A stretch of 64,000 nucleotides of DNA from Aeromicrobium ginsengisoli (GCF_004134905.2 NZ_SDPQ02000003.1:992001-1056000), one strand, 5' to 3'; shown: positions 46,176 to 56,565, numbered from the stretch's first letter. Program-made: numbers and translations. The notes: generated by a model not told the origin, from the sequence alone.

Positions 46176-46853
46176 TCAGGCGGCCGGGCGGACCGCCTCG
46201 AAGAACATGCTCTCGGGCCGTACCTCGACCTCGGTGACCTGCGGGAGGTCGCCCTCCTGATAGGCGAGCTCGCGGAAGTTCGTGAAGCCGGCGTCCTCGA
46301 CCATGGCCTTGACCAGGTCGCGGGTCGGCTGCCACTTGTGCGCGCTGCCACCCAGCATGAACGTGATCTGCCGGCGGCCCTTGGGACGCGCAACGGGGTA
46401 GGCGTTGATGCGCTCGTTGAAGTGCTCGCCGCCCTGGCCCTCCAGGAGCTGACGAGCCCACAGCTCGCCGTCAGGCAGCGCGAGCCGGAGGATGCCACCG
46501 GGCGCCATGACGCGGTAGGCCTCCTTGACGAGCTCGCGCGCCTCCTGCAGGTAGATGTGCTCGAGCATGTGCGAGGAGTAGATCGCCTCGACCGTGCCGT
46601 CTGCCTGGGGGAGCGGCTTGGTGAGGTCGCGACGCTGGACGTTGTCGGGCCAGGTCTGGATGTGGCCGGGCGTCAGGATCTTGAGCTTCACGAGGAGGCT
46701 GCGCAGGAACGGGACCCGACGCAGCAGCATGACCGGCGACTTGTCGTAGTTCTCCCAGCCGGGCAGCGCGACGATGCCGCAGCCCAGATTGACACGGATG
46801 CCCGTGGTCGACGGAGCTGGGGCGTTCGACGAGGCGGTGACCTCAGACGTCAT
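46176..46853 (-). CDS. SAM-dependent methyltransferase
   Basis: 225 residues, ATG with GAGGAG nine bases upstream. SAM motif I is shortened to VNLGCGIVALPGWENYD, followed by HMLEHIYLQEARELVKEAYRVMAPGGILRLALPD. The predicted-methyltransferase type with VNLGCG is frequent in glycan loci. The acceptor is unknown. Monocistronic and divergent from the Wzz/kinase gene. Confidence 0.86.
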   Translation of the reverse strand: MTSEVTASSNAPAPSTTGIRVNLGCGIVALPGWENYDKSPVMLLRRVPFLRSLLVKLKILTPGHIQTWPDNVQRRDLTKPLPQADGTVEAIYSSHMLEHIYLQEARELVKEAYRVMAPGGILRLALPDGELWARQLLEGQGGEHFNERINAYPVARPKGRRQITFMLGGSAHKWQPTRDLVKAMVEDAGFTNFRELAYQEGDLPQVTEVEVRPESMFFEAVRPAA

Positions 46854-47098
46854 GACGTTTCTCCTCTAGGGTGTGGCCGATGGCTCGGCAGTATCGTACG
46901 CGGAGCGCACGCTGGAAGGGCGACCAGCACCGAGGCTGCTCATGGAATGATGAGCGTCACTGTGTGCCCGTCCGGTGAGTCGATCCAGATGTGCGTAGAA
47001 TCGGCTGCGGCTGAGGGTCATACCGGCTGAGGGTCGTACATGGTGCAGCGGGCACACGACAACGGTGTCGAACGAGGAAGACGAGAGCGAGGACTGCA
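46854..47098. promoter_or_regulatory. Divergent control region ahead of the Wzz/BY-kinase gene
   Basis: 245 bp without a gene. It contains a good -10 hexamer TAGAAT (46996-47001), two 16-bp direct repeats (47008-47039) just downstream, and a purine-rich leader ending GAGCGAGGA before the GTG at 47099. The untranslated leader is about 90 nt. Confidence 0.6.
47008..47039. repeat. Tandem 16-bp direct repeat in the leader of the polysaccharide kinase gene
   Basis: CGGCTGAGGGTCATAC (47008-47023) and CGGCTGAGGGTCGTAC (47024-47039), 15 of 16 identical. It starts 7 bp after the TAGAAT hexamer, so it overlaps the expected transcription start. A regulator binding here would act as a repressor. Confidence 0.7.
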
Positions 47099-48571
47099 GT
47101 GGAGCTGCGTCAATTCCTCAACACGATTGCGCGTCGATGGAAGTTCGTCACGGCATTCCTGATCATCGGGGTGGTCCTGGCGGGCTGGCTGTCCGCCAGT
47201 GCGGCGCCGGTCTACTCCGCGACCTCGCGAGTCTTCATCTCGACGCAGTCCAGCACGACAGCGGACGCCTATCAGGCCAGCATCTTCTCGATCCAGCGCG
47301 TGACGTCCTACGCCCAACTGGCGAGCGACGAGTCGGTCCTGACCAAGGTCATCAGCCGCCTGAGCCTCGACGAGACCCCCGAAGAGCTGTCCAAGCAGGT
47401 CACCGCCACGGTCGACACCAACACGGTCGTCATCGCGATCACCGCCAAGGCGGACAACGTCGACGAGGCGCGTCTCCTGGCCGAGACCGTCGGTGACGAG
47501 ATCACCAAGCTCGTGGCCCGTCTCGAGCGACCCGACAACCCGGCAGCTCAGGCGCCGGTGGTGGCGAGGGTCGTCGGCAAGCCGAGCTTCAGTGACTCCC
47601 CGATCAGCCCCAACATCCCCCTCAACGTCGTCGTCGGCGGCATCCTCGGCCTGCTGATCGGCCTCGGTGGTGCGGTCCTCCGAGAGCTCCTCGACACGTC
47701 GGTGACGTCCGTCGAGCAGGCGGTGGAGTCCGCAAGCTCGACGGTGCTCGTGACGGTGCCGCTCGATCCCATCGTCAGCAAGCACCCCCTCATCAGCGAC
47801 GAGCTCGGCAGTCGCGAGATTTCTGAGGCGTTCCGCGTCCTCAGGACCAACCTGCAGTTCGTCAACGTCGACTCCGAGATGCGCTGCATCGTCGTCTCGA
47901 GCGCGCTGGCCAACGAGGGCAAGACGCTCTCGGCCGCCAACCTCGCCGTCTCGATGGCGCAGAACGGTCAGTCCGTCCTGCTCATCGACTGCGACTTCCG
48001 CAACCCGCAGATGCCCCTGCTCCTGGGCCTCGAGCAGTCCGTCGGGCTGTCCACGGTCCTGCTCGGCCGCAGCGGGCTCCCCGAGGCGATCCAGACGCAC
48101 GACAGCGGCTTCTACTTCCTCGCGACCGGTCGCGTACCCCCCAACCCTGCCGAGGTCCTGCAGACGCAGGCCATGCGTGAGCTCCTCGTCGAGGCGCGCA
48201 ATCGCTTCGACGTCGTGCTCATCGATGCGCCGCCGCTGCTGCCGGTCGCCGACGCGACGATCCTGGCGAGCCAGGCCGACTGTGTGCTGCTCGTCGCCGC
48301 GCACGGACAGACGCGACGCGAGCAGCTGCGCCTCGCTGCTGAGCGCGTCGAGCTCGCCGGCGGCCGCATCGCGGGTGTCGTGCTCAACATGATCCCCAAG
48401 CGCCGCTTCGGCACGTACGGCTATGGCTACGGATATGGCTACGGCTACGGGGAAGTGACGCCCAAGAAGTCGAGCGGCTCCAAGCGCCGTGATCGTGCCG
48501 CGGCGAAGGCCAAGGAAAAGCGTGCCGCGAGCAACAACCGGCGCCGCGAGAAGTCCTCGACCCGGTCATGA
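47099..48571 (+). CDS. Wzz-BY-kinase fusion (polysaccharide co-polymerase/tyrosine autokinase)
   Basis: 490 residues from a GTG start. The Wzz domain has membrane helices at about 15-33 and 174-193. The cytoplasmic kinase has Walker A ALANEGKT (269-276), Walker A' SVLLIDCDFRNP and Walker B DVVLIDAPP. The C-terminus has six Tyr alternating with Gly (Y440-Y450), the tyrosine cluster expected for autophosphorylation, then a Lys/Arg/Ser-rich tail. Such proteins control chain length and export of surface polysaccharide. Domain order is the single-chain Wzc type. Confidence 0.93.
   Translation: MELRQFLNTIARRWKFVTAFLIIGVVLAGWLSASAAPVYSATSRVFISTQSSTTADAYQASIFSIQRVTSYAQLASDESVLTKVISRLSLDETPEELSKQVTATVDTNTVVIAITAKADNVDEARLLAETVGDEITKLVARLERPDNPAAQAPVVARVVGKPSFSDSPISPNIPLNVVVGGILGLLIGLGGAVLRELLDTSVTSVEQAVESASSTVLVTVPLDPIVSKHPLISDELGSREISEAFRVLRTNLQFVNVDSEMRCIVVSSALANEGKTLSAANLAVSMAQNGQSVLLIDCDFRNPQMPLLLGLEQSVGLSTVLLGRSGLPEAIQTHDSGFYFLATGRVPPNPAEVLQTQAMRELLVEARNRFDVVLIDAPPLLPVADATILASQADCVLLVAAHGQTRREQLRLAAERVELAGGRIAGVVLNMIPKRRFGTYGYGYGYGYGYGEVTPKKSSGSKRRDRAAAKAKEKRAASNNRRREKSSTRS
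48416..48451 (+). repeat. In-frame TAY-GGN repeat encoding (YG)6
   Basis: Six consecutive Tyr-Gly codon pairs (TAC/TAT with GGC/GGA/GGG) in the tail of the BY-kinase. Codon choice varies, so the repeat is kept at protein level, though a hexanucleotide repeat could still expand or contract. Confidence 0.85.
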
Positions 48572-48626
48572 CCCGTCCTGGTCGCTGCCGGCTCGACAGC
48601 GCGGTCCGCTCGGCCGTGGTGGCCAC

Positions 48627-49985
48627 ATGCGCGGCTTGCTAGGTCGACGCCGCGCGTCGTTCGGCCGGCTCGCCTCCACGATGCTGGTGGTCGGCTGCGT
48701 CCTCATGCTGTTCCTGCTCGTCGCCGCGTCGACCATCCTGCCGTTCCCGGCCATCGGTGCTGCGGTCTTCCTGGTCGTGTTCCTCGCCCTGGGGTTCGAA
48801 CGATGCGGGACCCTGCTGATGATCCTCGCGGTGTTCTTCGCGCCGATGAACAACGTACGAGCCGTCGCCGGCACTGCGTCGATCACCGCGTCGGACGTGC
48901 TGTTCCTCGTCGGCATGGGGCTCCTGCTGCCCAGCATCATGCGCAAGCCCCTGAAGCTGCCGGCCCCCTACGTGGTGGGAGCCGCCGGCCTGGTGAGCTT
49001 CGGCATCGTGGCGTCGCTGGTCAGCGGCACGCCCCTGCTGAGTCTCCTGTTGATGTCGCGGCTCGTGATCGCGGCGATCGTCCTGCCGGTGATCTTCATG
49101 TGGTGGCGGCCCAATCTGCGCCTGCTCGTGATCATGGCGAGCGGCTACGTGTGCGGCGAGATCATCAGCGTCTTCTACTCGTTGATCGACCCCGCCCAGG
49201 TCCAGCGCGCCTACGGGCTCACGACGCACGTCAACAACTTCGGTCTCGCCTCGCTGCTGGCGATGTGCCTGCTCCCGTTCATCTGGACGCAGCTGCCGAG
49301 CCGGCTGCGGGGGTTCACCTGGCTCGCCGGCCTGATCTGCGCGTGGGGCGTGTGGACGAGCGGCAGCCGCGCGGCCCTGCTCATGGTCGGTCTCGTGGCG
49401 CTGTTGTTCCCGCTCCTCGAACGTTCGGGCAAGGTCGCCTGGCTCGGCGCGTTCACCGGCACTGTTGGGCTCTTGTTCCTCTCGCGCATCGAGAACGCCG
49501 ATTCGAGGAGCGCGCTGGGCCGACTGTTCGGCGGCGACGCGTCGGTCAACTCCGACCGCGAGCGCACCAATGCGCTTGCGCTTGGGTGGAAGCAGTTCAA
49601 CGAGCGGCCGATCACCGGCCGTGGCTTCGTCGACGTCATCGACTTCCACAACATCTATCTGGGTGTCGCCGTGGCGGTCGGTGTGATCGGTCTCGCGTTC
49701 ATGCTGACGCTGCTGTGGTCGGCCGTCCAGCCGCTCTTCTTCGCCCCGCGCCCCTATGGGCTCATGGCCTACGCCGCGCTGGCCTACGCCGGCTTCGGCG
49801 CGCTGTCGACCAACCTGTGGGACCGCTTCGTCTGGATCGTCCTGTCGATGATCCTCGCGGCCCGGATGCTCGCGGAGGACGCGATGGAGGCGGAGGCCAA
49901 GGAGCAGGCCGAGAGACCAGATGCCGAACCGCTCGGTTCGGCGATGACGCGGCCGCCGCTGCAGCTGTCCTCGCGATCGTTCTGA
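48627..49985 (+). CDS. O-antigen ligase-like membrane protein (Wzy/WaaL family)
   Basis: 452 residues from ATG 48627, the first plausible start after the kinase gene (55-bp gap). About 11-12 membrane helices. The large loop before the last helices contains RENADSRSALGRLFGGDAS-like sequence and RPITGRGFVDVIDFHNIYLGVAVAVG, matching the PF04932 pattern in which Arg and His residues of the periplasmic loop are functional. The earlier TSGSRAALLMVG is also typical. It would polymerise or ligate lipid-linked repeat units outside the membrane. Confidence 0.85.
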   Translation: MRGLLGRRRASFGRLASTMLVVGCVLMLFLLVAASTILPFPAIGAAVFLVVFLALGFERCGTLLMILAVFFAPMNNVRAVAGTASITASDVLFLVGMGLLLPSIMRKPLKLPAPYVVGAAGLVSFGIVASLVSGTPLLSLLLMSRLVIAAIVLPVIFMWWRPNLRLLVIMASGYVCGEIISVFYSLIDPAQVQRAYGLTTHVNNFGLASLLAMCLLPFIWTQLPSRLRGFTWLAGLICAWGVWTSGSRAALLMVGLVALLFPLLERSGKVAWLGAFTGTVGLLFLSRIENADSRSALGRLFGGDASVNSDRERTNALALGWKQFNERPITGRGFVDVIDFHNIYLGVAVAVGVIGLAFMLTLLWSAVQPLFFAPRPYGLMAYAALAYAGFGALSTNLWDRFVWIVLSMILAARMLAEDAMEAEAKEQAERPDAEPLGSAMTRPPLQLSSRSF

Positions 49986-50057
49986 TGTGTCGGGCGGGCG
50001 GACCGCTCGGTGGCGCGGGGCGCTCGTAGACTACGACCTGAAACGAAGGAGATCACG

Positions 50058-50960
50058 ATGTGGGGTCGGTCCGTTGCGGCTGAAAGCGTCACACGCCGTC
50101 TGTGGCGACGGGCGCGCTGGTTCGTGCGCGACAGGTGGCCGGACCGCGACGTGGTCCGTGAGGTGCAGGGCGTACGCATGCATCTTCCCTGGTCACACCG
50201 GCTGCCCGACTATGCGCGCGTTGCGCCGGACTACGGCCAGAACCTCATCCGCCTCGCGGCACTCCTGGCCGAGGGCAACCGTCCACTGACGGTCCTCGAC
50301 GTCGGCGCCAACATTGGCGACTCGACGATGCAGATCCTCGAGGCCACCGACGCGCGGGTCCTGTGTGTCGAGGCGGACGGCTTCTTCGTCAACTACCTCG
50401 AGCGCAACGTCGGCAACGACGACCGGGTCGCGATCGAGGCGTCGCTGCTGTCGGCGTCGGCCGATGACGTCGCGATGTCGCCCGTACGCGTCGGTGGCAC
50501 GACCCGCTTCGAGCCGGGCGCCTCCGAGGTCACCGCGCCCACCGTCACGACCGCGGTGCTCCGTGAGCGCCACCCCGAGTTCGCCGACCTGCGGCTCGCG
50601 AAGTCGGACACCGACGGCTACGACGTCGAGCTCATCCCGGCCATTGCGCGCACCTGGGCCCACTCGCGCCCGGTCCTGTTCCTCGAGTACGACCACGCGC
50701 TGTCACGGCTCGCCGGCAACGACCCGCTGGCTCTGTGGCCCGAGCTCGCGGAGCTCGGCTACACGCGCGTGGCCGCGTGGGACAACTCCGGGCAGCCCGT
50801 GGACCAGTGGGCCGTCGACGAGATCGCCCAGCACACGGCCGTGCTCGACGTCACCGACGGCGAGGTGGCGCACCGCTACTGGGACGTCGCGGTGGTCCAC
50901 GGCGAGGACGCCGTCGGCCTCGCCGCAATCAACCAGCTGGTGCCCGTCACCCAGCCATAA
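50058..50960 (+). CDS. FkbM-family methyltransferase
   Basis: 300 residues, ATG with GAAGGAG upstream. SAM motif LTVLDVGANIGDSTMQILEA, then VLCVEADGFFVNYLERNVG and LAKSDTDGYDVELI, the FkbM signature D-x-D-G-x-E region. FkbM enzymes O-methylate sugars or polyketides; here a glycan acceptor is likely. A weak bidirectional terminator follows before the convergent guaB1 gene. Confidence 0.9.
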   Translation: MWGRSVAAESVTRRLWRRARWFVRDRWPDRDVVREVQGVRMHLPWSHRLPDYARVAPDYGQNLIRLAALLAEGNRPLTVLDVGANIGDSTMQILEATDARVLCVEADGFFVNYLERNVGNDDRVAIEASLLSASADDVAMSPVRVGGTTRFEPGASEVTAPTVTTAVLRERHPEFADLRLAKSDTDGYDVELIPAIARTWAHSRPVLFLEYDHALSRLAGNDPLALWPELAELGYTRVAAWDNSGQPVDQWAVDEIAQHTAVLDVTDGEVAHRYWDVAVVHGEDAVGLAAINQLVPVTQP

Positions 50961-50975
50961 CGAGCGGCGGAACGA

Positions 50976-50996
50976 GCGGACGAGGAACGAGTCCGC
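50976..50996. terminator. Possible bidirectional terminator between the fkbM-like gene and guaB1
   Basis: Six-bp stem GCGGAC/GTCCGC with a nine-base loop in the 43-bp gap between convergent stops, followed by a C-run rather than T. Stability is modest. Confidence 0.45.
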
Positions 50997-51003
50997 CCCC
51001 CGC

Positions 51004-52470
<1,467 letters not shown>

Positions 52471-52495
52471 CTAGGTGCCCCGTGGGCATCCGCGC

Positions 52496-52660
52496 TCACC
52501 CGCTGCGGCGGCCCGCCTCGTAGGGAGCATCGACCAGGAATGCGATGCCGCACTGACGGCACATGCCGGTGCCCGCTTCGAGGTCTTCGGGCAGGTCGAT
52601 CTCGCCCTCGCACGCCTCGCACACCATGGCGAGACCGATGAGTGCCAAGGAACGCCTCAT
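52496..52660 (-). CDS. 54-residue zinc-ribbon protein (hypothetical)
   Basis: Short reading frame with an excellent ribosome site (GGAAGGAG six bases before the ATG). The protein has C14-x2-C17 (MVCEACEG) and C33-x2-C36 (GMCRQCGIAF), an ideal spacing for one zinc ribbon, and a tail VDAPYEAGRRSG. No family is recognised. It stands between guaB1 and a methyltransferase gene on the same strand. Small zinc ribbons often act as adaptors or transcription cofactors; no specific role is proposed. Confidence 0.7.
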   Translation of the reverse strand: MRRSLALIGLAMVCEACEGEIDLPEDLEAGTGMCRQCGIAFLVDAPYEAGRRSG

Positions 52661-52731
52661 GTCGCTCTCCTTCCGTCATTCCCCACGATAGGAACCGGGT
52701 CGGACGATTTCGGCGACCAGAGGGCGTTTCG

Positions 52732-53412
52732 TCACCGGAAGTCGAGCAGCAGCGTGTCTGGCGGCTCCATCTCCTGCTCCATGCTGGACTTGTCGACCTT
52801 GGCGCGTACGCAGAACGTCTCGTGGCGCAGCCGCAGGAAGCCGGTCTGGGCGCCGTAGCTCAGGAACAGGTCGCGCACCTGGGCCAGCGCGGACTCTGGG
52901 ACCGACGGGTGTCGCGTCGACTCGGCGAAACGCATGAGGCCGGGCAGGTCGAGCTTCTCCCACGTGCCGAACTCGTGGGTCTCGGGCTCGTGGAACAGCC
53001 CGGACGCGCTGAACGTGTCGACCGGGGTGGCCGCGGCGCCACGGTCGCCGGTGATCTCGCGGAGCTTGCGCATCCACGGGATCGCGTCGTCGTAGCGCTG
53101 CGAGATCGTCGACAGCAACCCGTCGGGCCGCAGGACCCGGGCATACTCGGCGAGCGCTGTGGGCGCGTCGCGCAGCTCCGGAGCGATCACGACGTCGAAC
53201 GCGCTGGCGAGGAACGGCAGGCGCTCGCCGCGGCTGCGGACGTACTGGATGTCCTCGTGACGGCTCGCGGTGACGTCGTCCCCCGCGACGACGACCTCAT
53301 GGCCCTGCTCGGCCAGCTGGTAGGCGAGTGATGTGTCGCCGATGTGCAGGACGCACGCCAGACGGTCCCCGACCAGCCACTTGGCGGTGCGATCTTCGGG
53401 GGAGTCGTTCAT
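52732..53412 (-). CDS. SAM-dependent methyltransferase-like protein
   Basis: 226 residues from ATG 53412. A Rossmann-type SAM domain is visible, but motif I is atypical: ACVLHIGDTSLAYQLAEQGHEVVVAGDD has G-D-T where G-x-G is usual. Then FLASAFDVVIAPELRDAPTALAEYARVLRPDGLLSTIS is the normal Methyltransf_11 pattern. SAM binding is therefore uncertain. The C-terminal half includes FHEPETHEFGTWEKLDLPGL. Divergent from the Fic-like gene, 49 bp between starts. Confidence 0.78.
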   Translation of the reverse strand: MNDSPEDRTAKWLVGDRLACVLHIGDTSLAYQLAEQGHEVVVAGDDVTASRHEDIQYVRSRGERLPFLASAFDVVIAPELRDAPTALAEYARVLRPDGLLSTISQRYDDAIPWMRKLREITGDRGAAATPVDTFSASGLFHEPETHEFGTWEKLDLPGLMRFAESTRHPSVPESALAQVRDLFLSYGAQTGFLRLRHETFCVRAKVDKSSMEQEMEPPDTLLLDFR

Positions 53413-53461
53413 CTTCCTCAGGCTACCGGTCGGCGCGAGGGGCGGCCGGTACGCTTCGGGC

Positions 53462-54178
53462 GTGTCCGATCCGTTCATCTCGGCCGCCCTGCTCGAGGGC
53501 ATCCCTTCGACGTACGCCGGGACCCGCGACGGCATCGACGGGATCCTGCGTGACCGCGGCCTGCGTCGCAGCACGCCCGACGACACGGCCCGCTCGCTCC
53601 TGCTGGGTGCCACCGCCACCGCCGCACTCGAGGGCAGTGCGTACGACGTCGAGGTGCTCGCGTCCGGCGGCGGCGACGCTGTCGCGCGCGGAGCCGTCCG
53701 GCTGTCGACGGAGCTGCTCGGCCTGCTGCCGGTGTGGAGCCACTCGCCGGTCCAGGCGCTCGCCCGCATGCACGCCCTCGCCGCTGCCGGGTCGGTCGAC
53801 GACGCGGACCTCGGCCGGCCGGTGCACCCGGAGGGTGTGGCCCGGCTGACCGCCCTCGCCGCGATGCTGGGCGAGCCGACCGAGGCGCCCGGACTGGTCG
53901 TCGCGGCACTCGTGCACGCCGAGATCGCGGCGGCGGGCGCGTTCGCGACCCACAACGCCGTGGTCGGGCGGGCCGCCGAGCGCCTCGTGCTCGTGGCCAA
54001 GGGGGTCGACCCGGCGTCCGTCACGGTGCCGGAGGCCGGGCACGCTGCCGAGCCGGACGGCTACCGGTCGGCCCTGACGGCATACGCCGGCGGCGATCCG
54101 ACGGGTGTGCACCAGTGGTTGATGTACGCGTCGCAGGCGTTCACCCGCGGCGCCGAGGCGTCACCGTTGGCCGGCTGA
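53462..54178 (+). CDS. Degenerate Fic-like/oxidoreductase-annotated actinobacterial protein
   Basis: 238 residues from GTG 53462. Alanine-rich helical protein. A central stretch VAALVHAEIAAAGAFATHNAVVGRAAERLVL resembles the Fic loop context, but HPFxDGNGR is replaced by GAFATHNAVVGR, so the catalytic His and the nucleotide-anchoring residues are missing. Similar actinobacterial proteins are found near HAD-IB and acs genes under vague names. If Fic-derived it is unlikely to be an active AMP transferase. The role is unknown. Confidence 0.65.
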   Translation: MSDPFISAALLEGIPSTYAGTRDGIDGILRDRGLRRSTPDDTARSLLLGATATAALEGSAYDVEVLASGGGDAVARGAVRLSTELLGLLPVWSHSPVQALARMHALAAAGSVDDADLGRPVHPEGVARLTALAAMLGEPTEAPGLVVAALVHAEIAAAGAFATHNAVVGRAAERLVLVAKGVDPASVTVPEAGHAAEPDGYRSALTAYAGGDPTGVHQWLMYASQAFTRGAEASPLAG

Positions 54179-54186
54179 CGTCAGGA

Positions 54187-55158
54187 CTAGGTCGTCGCCG
54201 TGCGGCGGTAGTGGATGCGCTGCGCCAAGGCACGCACCGGGCCCGCAGGCAGGACAGCACGGGCGACCCGCGCCAGCAGGCCGAGCTCGCGGGCGACGAC
54301 CTTCTCGTACGCCGCCTCGACCGTCTCGTTGACCGTGATGACCTCGGGGTGGCGCAGGGGGAAGTCGAGCGGCTGGGTCTCCGGCATCTCGCGCGACGAC
54401 GACTGGGTGTGGGTGCCTTCGGAGCCGAGCCCGACGTTCTGCACCAGGACCGTCGACCCCGTGATGGCCAGCTTGCGGGTCGCGAGGACCGACAGGACCC
54501 AGTGGATCGCCCACGTCGAGCTCTGCTTGTCGATCGCCTGCCCGGCGGTGCGGAAGAAGCGCCGGCCCGCCGGGGTCACGAGCAGCGTGTTGCTCCAGTC
54601 GATCGGCTGGGTGCGGCGCGACGCCGTGTCGCCGTCGGCGTGCGTACGCGGGTAGAGCGCGCGGTGCTGCTGCCAGGCGTCGGCCCAGGTCGCCCAGCCC
54701 CAGATGGAGGCGAACGCGGTGTAGGCGTAGCTCTTGCCCGCGAACACCTCGTCGGGCATCTCGGGGGCGGCGCCGCCGATGTAGCCGAACCGGTCGTCAC
54801 CGGCATGGCGCTCGAGCAGCTCGGTGCAGAATTCGAAGAACGTCAGGTCGGCGAGGCAGTCGTCCTCGAGCACGATCGCGGCCGGCACCTGGCTGAACAC
54901 CCAGTCGAGGCCCAGCTCGATGCTTGCGGCACAACCGAGATTGGTCTCGGCGTAGCGTCGGTGGACCTTGCAGGGCCAGTCGATGTTGTCCAGCTCGGCG
55001 CGTACGGCAGCGCATTTCTCGGCATCGGCCGGGTGCGTCGCACGGGGGGCATCCACGATGAGGAAGAGCTCCTCAGGGGCCGCCTCGCGGATGCGATCCA
55101 GCGTGCGCCGGGTCTGCTCCGGCCGGTTGAAGGAGATCAGCACGACAGGCGCAACCAT
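54187..55158 (-). CDS. GT-A type glycosyltransferase
   Basis: 323 residues from ATG 55158; an in-frame start 15 bp upstream is possible. GT2-like fold beginning VAPVVLISFNRPEQTRRTLDRI, with NLGCAASIELGLDWVF and the DXD-type VLEDDCLADLTFFEF. SIWGWATWADAW and late PLRHPEVI are typical of this bacterial subgroup, often labelled nucleotide-diphospho-sugar transferase. Probably transfers a sugar in the polysaccharide pathway. Convergent with the Fic-like gene. Confidence 0.85.
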   Translation of the reverse strand: MVAPVVLISFNRPEQTRRTLDRIREAAPEELFLIVDAPRATHPADAEKCAAVRAELDNIDWPCKVHRRYAETNLGCAASIELGLDWVFSQVPAAIVLEDDCLADLTFFEFCTELLERHAGDDRFGYIGGAAPEMPDEVFAGKSYAYTAFASIWGWATWADAWQQHRALYPRTHADGDTASRRTQPIDWSNTLLVTPAGRRFFRTAGQAIDKQSSTWAIHWVLSVLATRKLAITGSTVLVQNVGLGSEGTHTQSSSREMPETQPLDFPLRHPEVITVNETVEAAYEKVVARELGLLARVARAVLPAGPVRALAQRIHYRRTATT

Positions 55159-55289
55159 GTGTGAAATGTACACGAGCAGATCTGCCCGACACTGCGGGCA
55201 GGGACGCCTGCTCGGCCGGATATAGTCGCCGTGGTCGCGCCGCGTGAGGCGTGCTTGCCCTGCTCGGTCGAGAGGATGGACATCCCGGG

Positions 55290-56483
55290 ATGACCGCTAC
55301 CGTCACCTACTGCACGATCCTGACCACGAACTACCTGCCCAAGGCGATGACGCTGGCGGACAGTCTGCGCCGCCACGAGAACGGTGCCGGGCTCAAGGTC
55401 CTGTTCTCCGACGTGGCTCGTGACGAGGACCTCCCCGACGTCGAGGGCGTGGAGTGCGTCAGCACGGCGTCGCTGGGCCTGAGCGCCCGGGAGGTGCAGC
55501 AGCTCGCGATGATCTACGAGCTGGTCGAGCTCGCCACCGCGGTCAAGCCGCTGCTGCTCAAGCACCTGCTGGACACGACCGAGGCCGCGGTCTACCTCGA
55601 CCCCGACACCTATCTCACGTCGCCCATGGTGGAGCTGCTGCCGGAGCTCGAGGCCAGCGAGGGCGGCATCCTCCTGACGCCGCACTTCCTCAAGCCCGAG
55701 CGGCCCGACGCCAAGATGGGCGAGTCGCACATGCTCGCGGTCGGCATCTTCAACCTCGGCTTCTGCGCCGTCGACCGGCGCGCGATCGACTTCCTCGACT
55801 GGTGGTGGGGTCACCTCAGCCTCGAGTGCCTCTACGAGCCGCTGGCCGGGCTCTTCGTCGACCAGAAGTGGGTCGACATCGGCAGCACCCTGTTCGCCGC
55901 CCGCAGCCTGCGACACACGGGCTACAACGTCGGGGTCGGCAACCTCCCCGAACGCCCGCTCGCGGCCGACGCCGACGGCTACTACAACTCGTCCAACGGT
56001 GAGCGCCTGCGCCTGTTCCACTTCCACGCCTTCGACTCGCGGCATCCCGAGAAGCTGTCGATGCGCTTCGAGCATTCCAGCCGTGACGACCTCGCCGAGG
56101 ACAGCGCCATCCGCGCGCTGTGCGCCGAGTACGCCGAGATCCTGTCAGCGCACGAGCGCAGTCTCCCGGCGCCGCCGCCCTATCCGTACGCCAACGACTC
56201 GCGCGGGCGGCACATCAGCCGGCGCCTCCGCAGGGCGTACCGGCAGGAGCTGCCGACACGCGGTCACGAGCTGCCGTCCCCGTTCGTCGCGGCCGAGGCC
56301 GTGGCGTACGACGAGTGGCGCCGCAGCGCGTGGAAGAGCGTCTCGAAGTCGTTCGTCGGCGACACCGCCAAGACGGCTCGCTGGCTGCTGCCCGAGGAGT
56401 ACGACCGGGTGCGCAAGCGGTTCCCGAAGCTGGCCGGCCGGATGAGCTCGAAGTTCTCCGGTGGCGACGGCATGTGGGGCTGA
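55290..56483 (+). CDS. GT8-like glycosyltransferase
   Basis: 397 residues from ATG 55290. It begins TATVTYCTILTTNYLPKAMTLADSLRRHENG, and the metal site is AAVYLDPDTYLTSPM (D-x-D), both typical of GT-A transferases that act on simple acceptors. KWVDIGSTLFAA and NSSNGERLRLFHFHAFD follow. The basic C-terminal 100 residues (HISRRLRRAYRQELPTRG) may contact membrane phospholipid. Opens a run with the flippase and acetyltransferase genes. Confidence 0.85.
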   Translation: MTATVTYCTILTTNYLPKAMTLADSLRRHENGAGLKVLFSDVARDEDLPDVEGVECVSTASLGLSAREVQQLAMIYELVELATAVKPLLLKHLLDTTEAAVYLDPDTYLTSPMVELLPELEASEGGILLTPHFLKPERPDAKMGESHMLAVGIFNLGFCAVDRRAIDFLDWWWGHLSLECLYEPLAGLFVDQKWVDIGSTLFAARSLRHTGYNVGVGNLPERPLAADADGYYNSSNGERLRLFHFHAFDSRHPEKLSMRFEHSSRDDLAEDSAIRALCAEYAEILSAHERSLPAPPPYPYANDSRGRHISRRLRRAYRQELPTRGHELPSPFVAAEAVAYDEWRRSAWKSVSKSFVGDTAKTARWLLPEEYDRVRKRFPKLAGRMSSKFSGGDGMWG

Positions 56484-56565
56484 CCTCGCCGAACAGCGGC
56501 CGGATGCACGCAACAACGATTAGGCTGCCATCGACCAGTGGCACGAGTGATGAGTGAGGCACCAG

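Noticed and set aside
47008..47039. Direct repeats as a CRISPR remnant
   Set aside because: Only two contiguous 16-bp copies with no spacers and no cas genes.
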